Positions 27,274 through 33,642 of a stretch of 49,065 bases of DNA are shown one piece after another. Position numbers and translations under genes: made by a program. Where the stretch lies: contig JAFUFP010000019.1 in the NCBI GenBank assembly GCA_017469845.1, forward strand, positions 1 to 49,065, in the 5' to 3' direction. Every line of letters begins with the position of its first letter. The stretch's first letter is position 1. Origin of the DNA: Bacteroidales bacterium. Lineage in GTDB: Bacteria > Bacteroidota > Bacteroidia > Bacteroidales > UBA932. The notes under the pieces were generated by a model, which was given only the letters and a program-made list of their open reading frames with translations, ran no database searches and had not been told where the DNA came from.

Positions 27274-27328
27274 AATCTCTGCAAGACTTGCAAAGATTTT
27301 TACGGAAGAAAATGAGTCCATACCTTTG
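27274..27328 (+). promoter_or_regulatory. regulated promoter, palindrome copy A, before the Y RNA-rsr block
   Basis: A 26-bp palindrome (27274-27299; core CTGCAAGACTTGCA) is followed after 21 bases by TACCTTTG (27321-27328), a full -7 match. The distance from the core GCAAG to the -7 box is 40 bases, the same as in copies B and C. The right half of the palindrome falls near the -33 region, which suits an operator for an activator or repressor. Confidence 0.8.
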
Positions 27329-27354
27329 CTCCCGAAAAGAAAACGAAAGACGTT

Positions 27355-27463
27355 TTGAGGGTGCCGTACGGATGGAATTCATCGGATAGGGTACGGGGAG
27401 AAAGTCTCCGAGGTGTAGGTTCGAGTCCTATCATCCGCGCTGCAGTGGATGTCGCTCAATTTT
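27355..27463 (+). ncRNA. tRNA-like / Y-like RNA 0
   Basis: Starts just after the copy A promoter. Bases 27368-27439 fold by eye into a full cloverleaf: acceptor ACGGATG/CATCCGC (first pair A-C), D arm ATTC/GGGT with a GG in the loop, anticodon arm CGGGG/CTCCG, T arm GTAGG-TTCGAGT-CCTAT. The anticodon loop is AGAAAGT, with G instead of the universal T33, so it is unlikely to decode. Around the cloverleaf, TTGAG (27355) pairs with CTCAA (27455) before TTTT, and GCCGTA on the 5' side matches the motif of the other three Y-like RNAs. Ends are estimated. Confidence 0.6.
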
Positions 27464-27497
27464 CCGCCCGGATCGTAGCCCCTCAATTTTAGAAATA

Positions 27498-27617
27498 GGC
27501 AAGTGCCGTAGTGAAGGATTCCTTCGTAATTACACATCGGTTCGAATCCGGTTCGCGACTTGCGCGATAGCTTAGTGGTCAAGCATAAGGCCTTTACGAC
27601 TGTAGCCTTGCCTTTTT
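27498..27617 (+). ncRNA. Y-like RNA 1 with rearranged tRNA-like domain (YrlA-like)
   Basis: End stem GGCAAG / CTTGCC, then TTTTT. Inside it GCCGTAGT pairs with ACTGTAGC with one C mismatch, the place where Y RNAs carry the bulged Ro-binding helix. Then GAAGG/CCTTT and CCTT/AAGG continue the stem into a tRNA-like core: T arm with loop TTCGAAT, a 5-bp hairpin TCGCG-ACTTG-CGCGA in place of the acceptor end, and a D arm GCTT-AGTGGTC-AAGC. The order (T arm, closed acceptor, D arm, anticodon stem opening into the Y stem) is that of a circularly permuted tRNA, as described for bacterial YrlA RNAs. It ends 30 bases before rsr. Confidence 0.75.
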
Positions 27618-27646
27618 ATTATCAACAAATCAACAACAGACGAGAG

Positions 27647-29182
27647 ATGAAGTACAACGGAATTCTCAAGGAAGAGAACAAGGTTCTCAACCATGAAGGG
27701 GCCCTTGCCTTCAGAATGGGGCCCGAGATGGAACTCTACACGGCAGCCGCCACTTCGATGCTGTCGGAGAAGTTCTATGAGTCCTCCACCGACCAGGTGG
27801 AAAGGATAGCTTCCCTCGTCGCAAAGGCCGATCCCGAGTTCGTGGCCAAGCTGGCGGTTTACGCGAGGACGAAGATGAACCTCCGTTCAATTCCGCTTCT
27901 GCTTCTGACGGAACTCGCCAAGGTTCACTCCGGTGACAACCTTGTGAGCCGTGCCGTGGACAGGACCGTTCTCCGCGCTGACGAGATTACGGAACTTCTG
28001 ATGTGTTACCAGTGGAGGAACCCTTCCAAGGGCATCAAGAAGCTCGGAAAGCTTTCCCGCCAGATCCAGAACGGGCTGAAAAACGCCTTCAACCGTTTTG
28101 ACGAATATCAGTTCGCCAAGTACGACAGGGATTCGGAGGTGAAACTGCGTGACGCTCTTTTCCTTGTCCACCCCCGTCCCAAGGACAAGAACCAGCAGGA
28201 GATCTTCGACAAGATCGTCTCCGGTACCTTGAAGACTCCCTACACTTGGGAAACGGAGCTTTCTTCTCTCGGAGAGAAGAAGTTCGACTCCGAAGAGAAG
28301 AAGAAGGAGGCGGTAGGTGAGCAGTGGGAAGAGTTGCTTTCTTCCGGAAAGATGGGTTACATGGCCCTTCTTCGAAACCTTCGCAACATCCTTAACGCCA
28401 AGGTTAAGGCCGAACACATCGACCGCCTTTGCGAAAGGATCGCAGACCCTTCGGAAGTGAAGAAGTCCAAGCAGCTTCCTTTCCGCTTCCTTTCGGCCTA
28501 CAAGGAGATCCTGAGGGTGGATTCAATCCATTCGGCGAAGGTGCTTTCCGCCCTCGAAAAGGCCGTCAAGGCATCGGTCGACAACCTGGAAGGGTTCTCA
28601 TCGGACACTTCCGTCCTTGTGGCAGAGGACGTATCCGGTTCGATGATGTGCCCTGTGTCCAAGCATAGTTCGGTACAGAACTTCGACATAGCGATCCTTC
28701 TTTCGATGCTCCTGAGGAGCAAGTGCTCTTCGGTCGTAAGCGGAATGTTCGGTGACACCTGGAAGGTGGTGAACCTTCCTACGGACACGATCCTCGCGAA
28801 TACGATGGAAATGTACCGCCGTGAAGGTGAGGTCGGATACTCCACCAACGGCTACAAGGTCATCGACTGGCTCATTATCGAGAAACTGAAGATGGACAAG
28901 GTCATGATCTTCACCGACTGCCAGATGTGGGACAGCGAGCATACGAGGGGATGGTATGCTTCCGAAAGGAGCATCAAGGATTCTTGGCACAAGTACAAGA
29001 AGATGTTTCCCGAGGCGAAGCTCTACCTTTTCGACCTCCAGGGATACGGATCTTCTCCGATCGACCCCGTGGAAAAGGATGTTTTCCTCATCGGAGGATG
29101 GAGCGAAAAGATCTTCTCCGTGATGGAGTCTGTCGATAGGGGAGAGTCGGTACTTTCCGAAATCGAAAAGACAGTTCTCTGA
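27647..29182 (+). CDS. rsr: Ro60-like TROVE-domain protein Rsr
   Basis: A 511-aa ring-shaped RNA-binding protein, bacterial form of the Ro60 autoantigen. Residues about 10-320 form the TROVE HEAT-repeat ring (GALAFRMGPEMELYTAAATSML, RSIPLLLLTELAK, MGYMALLRNLRNIL); residues about 325-511 form a VWA domain with D328-V-S-G-S and a later FTDCQMW. In known systems it binds misfolded RNA ends in the ring and a Y RNA outside, and can dock on polynucleotide phosphorylase. The start at 27647 matches the family N-terminus; an in-frame start at 27560 lies inside RNA 1. It is flanked on both sides by Y-like RNAs. Confidence 0.95.
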   Translation: MKYNGILKEENKVLNHEGALAFRMGPEMELYTAAATSMLSEKFYESSTDQVERIASLVAKADPEFVAKLAVYARTKMNLRSIPLLLLTELAKVHSGDNLVSRAVDRTVLRADEITELLMCYQWRNPSKGIKKLGKLSRQIQNGLKNAFNRFDEYQFAKYDRDSEVKLRDALFLVHPRPKDKNQQEIFDKIVSGTLKTPYTWETELSSLGEKKFDSEEKKKEAVGEQWEELLSSGKMGYMALLRNLRNILNAKVKAEHIDRLCERIADPSEVKKSKQLPFRFLSAYKEILRVDSIHSAKVLSALEKAVKASVDNLEGFSSDTSVLVAEDVSGSMMCPVSKHSSVQNFDIAILLSMLLRSKCSSVVSGMFGDTWKVVNLPTDTILANTMEMYRREGEVGYSTNGYKVIDWLIIEKLKMDKVMIFTDCQMWDSEHTRGWYASERSIKDSWHKYKKMFPEAKLYLFDLQGYGSSPIDPVEKDVFLIGGWSEKIFSVMESVDRGESVLSEIEKTVL

Positions 29183-29188
29183 CATAAA

Positions 29189-29303
29189 GGCAGGATGCCG
29201 TAGGATCCGGTTACTTCGGAAACAATCCTTCAATTGTTCAGGAACCGCCCCCCGGTTCCTGGAACTCCACCCTCCGGTTCCGTCCATCGCTCCTGCCTTT
29301 TTT
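29189..29303 (+). ncRNA. Y-like RNA 2
   Basis: Begins 6 bases after rsr. End stem GGCAGGA / TCCTGCC directly followed by six T. GCCGTAG on the 5' side faces CCATCGC on the 3' side, the same C-mismatch arrangement as in RNAs 1 and 3, then GATCCGG/CCGGTTC. The interior has a strong 8-bp hairpin (AGGAACCG-5 nt-CGGTTCCT). No T-loop is seen, so this one lacks the tRNA mimic. The end stem plus T run also acts as a terminator. Confidence 0.68.
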
Positions 29304-29309
29304 CCGCAT

Positions 29310-29382
29310 AGCGGGGTGACGCAGAGGCCAGCGTAATGGGCTCATATCCCATCTGTCGTGGGTTCGAATCCCGCCCCCGCTA
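29310..29382 (+). tRNA. tRNA with anticodon CAT (Met or Ile2)
   Basis: A 73-nt full cloverleaf: acceptor AGCGGGG/CCCCGCT (7 bp), D arm ACGC/GCGT with GG and A14/A21, anticodon stem ATGGG/CCCAT with loop CTCATAT (T33, anticodon CAT at 34-36), 5-nt variable loop, T arm GTGGG-TTCGAAT-CCCGC, discriminator A. No CCA is encoded. It lies between two Y-like RNAs in the RNA-repair operon and not in a tRNA cluster. The A1-T72 pair does not look like a standard initiator; Met-elongator or Ile2 identity cannot be told by eye. Confidence 0.9.
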
Positions 29383-29396
29383 CGTTATTATTGAAC

Positions 29397-29499
29397 GGCG
29401 GCTGCCGTAGGAAGGGAATACTTCGATAGCTGAAAATAGCACAACACTCCTAATGTTGACCCCCAAAGAAGCCCTTCCGGCTATCGCGCCGCCTTTTTT
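29397..29499 (+). ncRNA. Y-like RNA 3
   Basis: End stem GGCGGC / GCCGCC followed by six T; next GCCGTAG pairs with CTATCGC with a C-C mismatch, then GAAGGG pairs with CCCTTC. Inside is GCT-GAAAAT-AGC, and then CAACA-CTCCTAA-TGTTG, a 5-bp stem with a 7-nt loop that has T33 and A37 as in a true anticodon arm (CCT in the anticodon place). It is the clearest member of the Y-like set because all three outer helices match. Confidence 0.72.
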
Positions 29500-29628
29500 C
29501 TGTTTCTCATGTTTTCTTCTTCACTTCTTCCTTTCCGGTACCGGAATCCCTTGGCCAGGTGATTTTCCGGTATCGGTCAGGACGAAGGCTTTTGACAGAA
29601 GGTTTATAACCGTTTATTTCACGAAGCC

Positions 29629-30414
29629 ATGTCTACCCTCGAAAACATCATAAGAAACCGCTTGTCCGAAATTGAGGCGAAGTACGATGTCCGCATCCTT
29701 TTCGCCGCCGAATCCGGAAGCAGGGCCTGGGGCTTCGCTTCCCCCGACAGCGACTATGACATCAGGATGGTCTACATCCATCGGAGGGAATGGTATCTTT
29801 CCCTTTACCCGGGAAAGGACGTTATCGAAGAAATGGACCCGGATGGACTTCTGGACATTTCAGGATGGGACATACGCAAGGCTCTGACCCTTCTTGGCAA
29901 AGGCAACTGTGCATTGTACGAATGGATCTCTTCTCCTATCGTATATCTCAAAGATGAAGAATTCTTCCGCGGGATTTCATCCCTCAAGGAAAGATACTTC
30001 CGGAGAGTCTCCGCCATAAACCACTACTTCCACCTGGCGGTGAATCACGACAAAAGATATATTGAAAAAAGGGGTAGCGAACTCAAGAGGTTCCTATACC
30101 ACCTACGCGGTCTTCTGGCCGCCAAGTGGATCGGAAAAAAAGGGACTTTCCCGCCAGTGCTTTTCTCCGATCTTGTCGAGGGGATGGTCTCCGACCCGTC
30201 CGTCAAGGATGGAATAGGGGAGATCGTCAGATTGAAAAGCGGGAGCCGCGAACACGACAAGGCCATCGTGGGAGAGGACCTCATAAGATACTCGGCTTCC
30301 CTTTCCTCCGAAGTCCTTTCCCTCATCGGAACTCTTCCTCCCGAGGAGCATGTTTCCTTCGTGGCTTTGGACGAATTCTTCCTCAGCATGTTGGAGAAGT
30401 CCGCAGTGAAGTAA
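29629..30414 (+). CDS. rlaP: RlaP-type nucleotidyltransferase (polymerase beta superfamily)
   Basis: A 261-aa protein of the family Pfam calls RlaP (RNA repair pathway DNA polymerase beta family). The N-terminal catalytic motif is complete: G30-S-R-A-W-G, then D40-S-D42-Y-D44 as metal ligands; a helical C-terminal half follows (YFHLAVNHDKRYIEKRG, RGLLAAKWI). The family was defined by its pairing with RNA ligases and is thought to add or change nucleotides at damaged RNA ends; the exact reaction is not known to me. It sits between the Y RNA/tRNA block and rtcB on the same strand. Confidence 0.88.
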   Translation: MSTLENIIRNRLSEIEAKYDVRILFAAESGSRAWGFASPDSDYDIRMVYIHRREWYLSLYPGKDVIEEMDPDGLLDISGWDIRKALTLLGKGNCALYEWISSPIVYLKDEEFFRGISSLKERYFRRVSAINHYFHLAVNHDKRYIEKRGSELKRFLYHLRGLLAAKWIGKKGTFPPVLFSDLVEGMVSDPSVKDGIGEIVRLKSGSREHDKAIVGEDLIRYSASLSSEVLSLIGTLPPEEHVSFVALDEFFLSMLEKSAVK

Positions 30415-30668
30415 AGCGTAGAAAGCGTTAGCGTAACTTTATAGAGATCAAAAGGATCCAAGATTTGCTTCTTGCGGCGCTTTGCCAAGACAATAGGGTT
30501 ATTTCAAAACGCGGGAAGTCGTTTGACCCGGAAACTTCAGAGAATATTCTGAAAATATACCGTTTCCGGTGTAATACCGGTGAGGAATTCTTTACCTTAT
30601 TGTCGAGGGATACAGGAATCCTCAGAAACACACAAAAGGTAAAACAACTTTCAAAAGAAGACAAAACG
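30415..30668 (+). other. 254-bp spacer before rtcB
   Basis: No gene or tRNA fold recognised. It holds a short hairpin (ACCGG-TGTAAT-ACCGGT, about 30570-30585) and no copy of the palindromic promoter. An unrecognised RNA or leader is possible. Confidence 0.4.
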
Positions 30669-31844
30669 ATGCAAGTAACTGTTTTGAACAAGATACCGGT
30701 CAAAATCTGGGCGAAATCAGTTGACCCCCATACATGGGAAGAGATCGAGAATCTTTCCACTCTCCCTTTCCTTTTCCATCACCTCGCTTTCATGCCCGAC
30801 CTCCACGGAGGAATGGGAATGCCCATCGGGGGAGTAATGGCGACAAAGGGTGTTATCGTCCCCAATGCCGTCGGAGTTGACATCGGTTGCGGAATGTGCG
30901 CCGTGAAAACCAACTGGAAAGTCCCCGACATCCCCCGGGAAGTCTTGACCGAAAAGATCATGACGGGGATCCGCGAAAGAATTCCTGTGGGATTCGCTCA
31001 CCACGAGGTGGCTCAGGACGAGTCGTTCCTTCCGGTGGGATACGATATCGATTCCCTTCAGGTCGTCAAAACTCAATACGAGGACGCCCACTATCAGGTC
31101 GGGACCCTCGGTGGAGGAAACCATTTCATCGAACTCCAGAAGGACGATGAAGACACCCTTTGGGTAATGCTCCACTCGGGTTCACGTAACCTCGGCTACA
31201 AGGTTGCGGAGTTCTATGACAAGAAAGCCGCCGCGATCAACGCGCAGTACTACTCTGTTGTCAAACCCGAAATCCGGATGGCGTTCATCCCCCAGGCGAC
31301 TCCTCTTTTCGGTGAGTACTGGAACGAGATGAAGTACTGCATCGACTTCGCCTTCTGCAACCGGCGTCTTATGATGGAAAGAATCCAGGAGGTTCTGTCC
31401 GACGCCCTTCCCGGAATCGTATTCGAGCCGATGATCAACATAGCGCACAACTATGCGGCCATCGAGCATCACTTCGGTGAGAACGTATACGTTCACCGCA
31501 AGGGGGCGACACGTGCACGCAAGGGCGAAATCGGGATAATCCCCGGTTCACAGGGAACACGCTCCTACATAGTGGAGGGACTGGGTAATCCCGATTCCTT
31601 CGAGAGCTCTTCGCACGGTTCAGGACGGGTCCTTAGCAGAAGCGCGGCTGTGAAAGAACTATCACTCGAAGATGAGATCGCCCGTCTGGATTCCCTGGGG
31701 ATAATCCATGCGATACGCTCCCGCAATGACCTTGAGGAAGCACCCGGGGCTTACAAGGACATTGACGAAGTGATGGAATGCCAGAAGGATCTGGTGAAGA
31801 TCCTGACCCGCCTTTCACCGGTAGCCGTGGTGAAAGGACTCTGA
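30669..31844 (+). CDS. rtcB: RNA-splicing ligase RtcB
   Basis: A 391-aa GTP- and manganese-dependent ligase that joins RNA 2',3'-cyclic phosphate or 3'-phosphate ends to 5'-OH ends, as left by tRNA-cutting toxins. Visible family motifs: AVGVDIGCGM with the metal-binding Asp and Cys, GTLGGGNHFIEL, IAHNYAAIEHH, HRKGATRA, and SSHGSGR in which His316 is the expected guanylated residue. The start at 30669 (MQVTVLNKIPVKIW) fits the family; the longer frame upstream does not. No RtcA cyclase or RtcR activator gene is seen nearby; instead rsr, Y-like RNAs, RlaP and tRNAs are linked. Confidence 0.97.
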   Translation: MQVTVLNKIPVKIWAKSVDPHTWEEIENLSTLPFLFHHLAFMPDLHGGMGMPIGGVMATKGVIVPNAVGVDIGCGMCAVKTNWKVPDIPREVLTEKIMTGIRERIPVGFAHHEVAQDESFLPVGYDIDSLQVVKTQYEDAHYQVGTLGGGNHFIELQKDDEDTLWVMLHSGSRNLGYKVAEFYDKKAAAINAQYYSVVKPEIRMAFIPQATPLFGEYWNEMKYCIDFAFCNRRLMMERIQEVLSDALPGIVFEPMINIAHNYAAIEHHFGENVYVHRKGATRARKGEIGIIPGSQGTRSYIVEGLGNPDSFESSSHGSGRVLSRSAAVKELSLEDEIARLDSLGIIHAIRSRNDLEEAPGAYKDIDEVMECQKDLVKILTRLSPVAVVKGL

Positions 31845-31853
31845 CGGGGGAAG

Positions 31854-31908
31854 AATTTCTGCAAGACTTGCAGAGATTTCCCCCTGAAGGGAAACGGGAT
31901 TACCTTTG
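31854..31908 (+). promoter_or_regulatory. regulated promoter, palindrome copy B, before the tRNA pair
   Basis: 26-bp palindrome at 31854-31879 (core CTGCAAGACTTGCAG), 21 bases, then TACCTTTG at 31901-31908. Core-to-box distance is 40 bases as in copies A and C. The expected transcript start falls some 10 bases before the first tRNA. Confidence 0.8.
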
Positions 31909-31924
31909 TGATGTGAAGATTGTT

Positions 31925-31995
31925 ACTCCTGTCGTTCAAAGGAAGGATGTTGTTCTACGAAACCGGTGATGGAGGTTCGAGTCCTCCCGGGAGTA
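31925..31995 (+). tRNA. tRNA-Arg(ACG)-like gene with weak anticodon stem
   Basis: A 71-nt cloverleaf: acceptor ACTCCTG/CGGGAGT (7 pairs, one G-T), D arm GTTC/GGAT with AAAGGAA loop, anticodon loop CTACGAA (T33, ACG, A37), T arm GGAGG-TTCGAGT-CCTCC, discriminator A, no CCA. The anticodon stem TTGTT/ACCGG has two G-T pairs and one T-C mismatch, unusually weak for a working tRNA. Arg(ACG) tRNA is a known target of anticodon nucleases such as colicin D, so a decoy or spare role is possible. Confidence 0.75.
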
Positions 31996-32019
31996 CCGCT
32001 CACACTATAGGAGCGCATT

Positions 32020-32094
32020 CACGCTGTCGTCTAACTGGAGAGGACCTCACCCTTTCACGGTGATGATTTACGGGTTCGAGTCCCGTCGGCGTGA
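32020..32094 (+). tRNA. tRNA-Glu(TTC)
   Basis: A 75-nt cloverleaf: acceptor CACGCTG/CGGCGTG, D arm GTCT/GGAC with a GG-bearing loop, perfect anticodon stem TCACC/GGTGA with loop CTTTCAC (T33, anticodon TTC), 6-nt variable loop, T arm ACGGG-TTCGAGT-CCCGT, discriminator A, no CCA. The arms resemble ordinary tRNA-Glu except that the acceptor begins with C rather than G. It lies 24 bases after the Arg-like tRNA and shares its promoter. Confidence 0.85.
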
Positions 32095-32176
32095 CAACAA
32101 GGAGCTTTGGCGGATATTATGCCATTCACAACGAATTGGTCACGGAACAGATCATATTCACATATTACGAAAAGAG

Positions 32177-32206
32177 TTTGAAATGGAAGTATTTTTGGTA
32201 ATTTTG
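32177..32206 (+). promoter_or_regulatory. promoter of the antitoxin-toxin pair
   Basis: TTTG at 32177-32180 and TAATTTTG at 32199-32206, 18 bases apart: a near-ideal Bacteroidota -33/-7 pair. The start codon follows at 32227. Confidence 0.7.
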
Positions 32207-32226
32207 CTTTCTATAATGAAAAGTAT

Positions 32227-32451
32227 ATGAGTACGAAAGAACTAAGCGTTTTCATACCTGAAAGCGATATGACTTTTTTCCGTATGCTGTCCAAAAAAAT
32301 GGGATGGCTTTATACTGATGTTGAAAAAGACAATAAAGGTTTTGACGCTACGGATTGCGAAGCTTATCGCGAAGCGATGGATGACATCAAAGAAGGCCGA
32401 ATTTATTCGGCATCTGATGCAGATGATCTCATCACTCAAATACTCGGCTGA
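32227..32451 (+). CDS. antitoxin of a RelBE/YafQ-type pair
   Basis: A 74-aa acidic protein (MSTKELSVFIPESDMTFFRMLSKKMGW..., ending DADDLITQILG). It lacks a clear ribbon-helix-helix but has the size, charge and position of antitoxins paired with YafQ-like toxins in Bacteroidota. Its stop overlaps the toxin start (TGATG), the usual coupling. The toxin frame is broken while this gene is intact, so it may now serve only as an anti-addiction remnant or repressor. Confidence 0.72.
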   Translation: MSTKELSVFIPESDMTFFRMLSKKMGWLYTDVEKDNKGFDATDCEAYREAMDDIKEGRIYSASDADDLITQILG

Positions 32452-32725
32452 TGTACTCTATCGAATATACCAACAGGTTTAAAAAGGATTTGCAGTTGTG
32501 TCAACGCCGCGGAATGGATGTTGGTCTTATCAAAAATGCTATTTCCATTTTGCAAGAAACAGGAAATCTTCCGCCTTCATATAAAGCACATAAGTTGACC
32601 GGTAATCATGCGGGTCCGTGTGCTATATAAACCGGATTGGTTGTTGGTATGGGGAACAACATGACCAAGAACTTCGTTTGCTGTTTTTGTATACATGGAC
32701 GCATTCGGATATATTCAAAAAATGA
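32451..32725 (+). pseudogene. YafQ-family mRNA interferase toxin with two single-base insertions
   Basis: The frame begins MYSIEYTNRFKKDLQLC and reads through YKAHKLTG, then stops early. Removing one T near 32627 restores KPDWLLVW, and removing one G in the GGGG run near 32651 restores EQHDQELRLLFLYTWTHSDIF up to a stop at 32723. The repaired protein is a normal-length (about 90 aa) YafQ-type toxin with the usual LLxxxxTHSDIF end. As it stands the toxin is inactive, unless both bases are sequencing errors. Confidence 0.8.
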
Positions 32726-32739
32726 ATATTGCAACTAAG

Positions 32740-32892
32740 CTTTTCCAAGCCTCCCGGATCATAATAGTTTTTCAGATTCCTTAGATGGGAGTACAACTGA
32801 CCATCAAAATTCTTCACGCCCCTAATATGCAGAATCCTTCCTTCTGCTAAAGTTTTTTCATAAGTTTGTAAATCAATAACATTCAGGACATG
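32740..32892 (-). pseudogene. fragment of an unrecognised coding sequence
   Basis: An open minus-strand stretch of about 50 codons reads HVLNVIDLQTYEKTLAEGR, then HIRGVKNFDGQLYSHLRNL and YYDPGGLEKLS. It has protein-like composition but no start upstream in frame and no recognisable family, and no other part of a gene is seen. Probably the remains of a gene lost from this variable stretch. Confidence 0.35.
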
Positions 32893-33120
32893 TCGCAGAA
32901 ATATTCTTATACACTTTCATGGTGCAGTTCCATAAAGGACTGTGCCCTCTGCGTCATGCCCGGAATGGAGCTTCGTCATCAGGAACGATTTACCTGCCCC
33001 AGCATTCGCAGGAAAGCCTAAACCCCGCCGTCCTTGCTTTTCATAAGGACAAATCCCACAAATACATAACAACACGCTATCCGTAGCGAAAACCGTGTCC
33101 GTGAGGACACCATTTCAGTC
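32893..33120. other. intergenic, nothing recognised
   Basis: Together with the fragment before it this makes a 395-bp stretch without an intact gene. No RNA fold or palindromic promoter copy was found. Confidence 0.45.
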
Positions 33121-33639
33121 ATGAACTCCGTTATTCTTGATGACGATACACTTTCCATCGTCCTTGCCGTCAAGGATCTTCTCAAGGATCTGAGGGCGAG
33201 GGGACTGGACGATGATACAATAGATTCACTCATCCTCAGGGATGGACCGGGAAGGATAATCCTTGACCGCAGAGGAATCCTTACCCTTCCGGATTACGGA
33301 GGGGTCAAGATATACCTTAACCCCATGGAGAGGTCCCTGTACACTCTCATGCTGCGCCATGAGGAAGGAATTTCCGCGGAGGATTTCTGGATGTACTACG
33401 ATGAGCTCTGCCAGATATACGGGAACCGCACCGTATACGACAATCCCGACCAGATCGAGGCTGCCGTGGATGCTCTCTGCGATGACTCAAGGGCGACTCT
33501 GCAGACCAACATCTCCAGAATAAAGCGTAAACTTGTCGAAAAGGTCGGAAAGAACGCCGCCTTACTTTACGCCATAACGAGGGACAAGGAGGGAGTTTAC
33601 AGGATATCCGTTCCCAGGAATCTCGTGACCCTCGATTGA
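33121..33639 (+). CDS. protein of unknown function, paralogue of the 396-aa protein C-domain
   Basis: A 172-aa cytoplasmic protein. Its last two thirds match the C-terminal domain of the protein at 25922-27112: SLYTLMLRHEEGIS, an IY-containing helix, then SRIKRKLVEKVG and a final strand pair ending RNLVTLD. The N-terminal 50 residues are different (MNSVILDDDTLSIVLAVKDLLKDL...). The shape hints at a winged-helix-like domain but no DNA-binding motif is certain. It lies 3 bases before palindrome copy C, so its end and the next promoter are tightly packed. Confidence 0.75.
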   Translation: MNSVILDDDTLSIVLAVKDLLKDLRARGLDDDTIDSLILRDGPGRIILDRRGILTLPDYGGVKIYLNPMERSLYTLMLRHEEGISAEDFWMYYDELCQIYGNRTVYDNPDQIEAAVDALCDDSRATLQTNISRIKRKLVEKVGKNAALLYAITRDKEGVYRISVPRNLVTLD

Positions 33640-33642
33640 CAG

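Noticed and set aside
33000..33030. Minus-strand NAGAGKS stretch resembling a Walker A motif
   Set aside because: The frame is short, interrupted by stops on both sides and has no Walker B or other ATPase motif.
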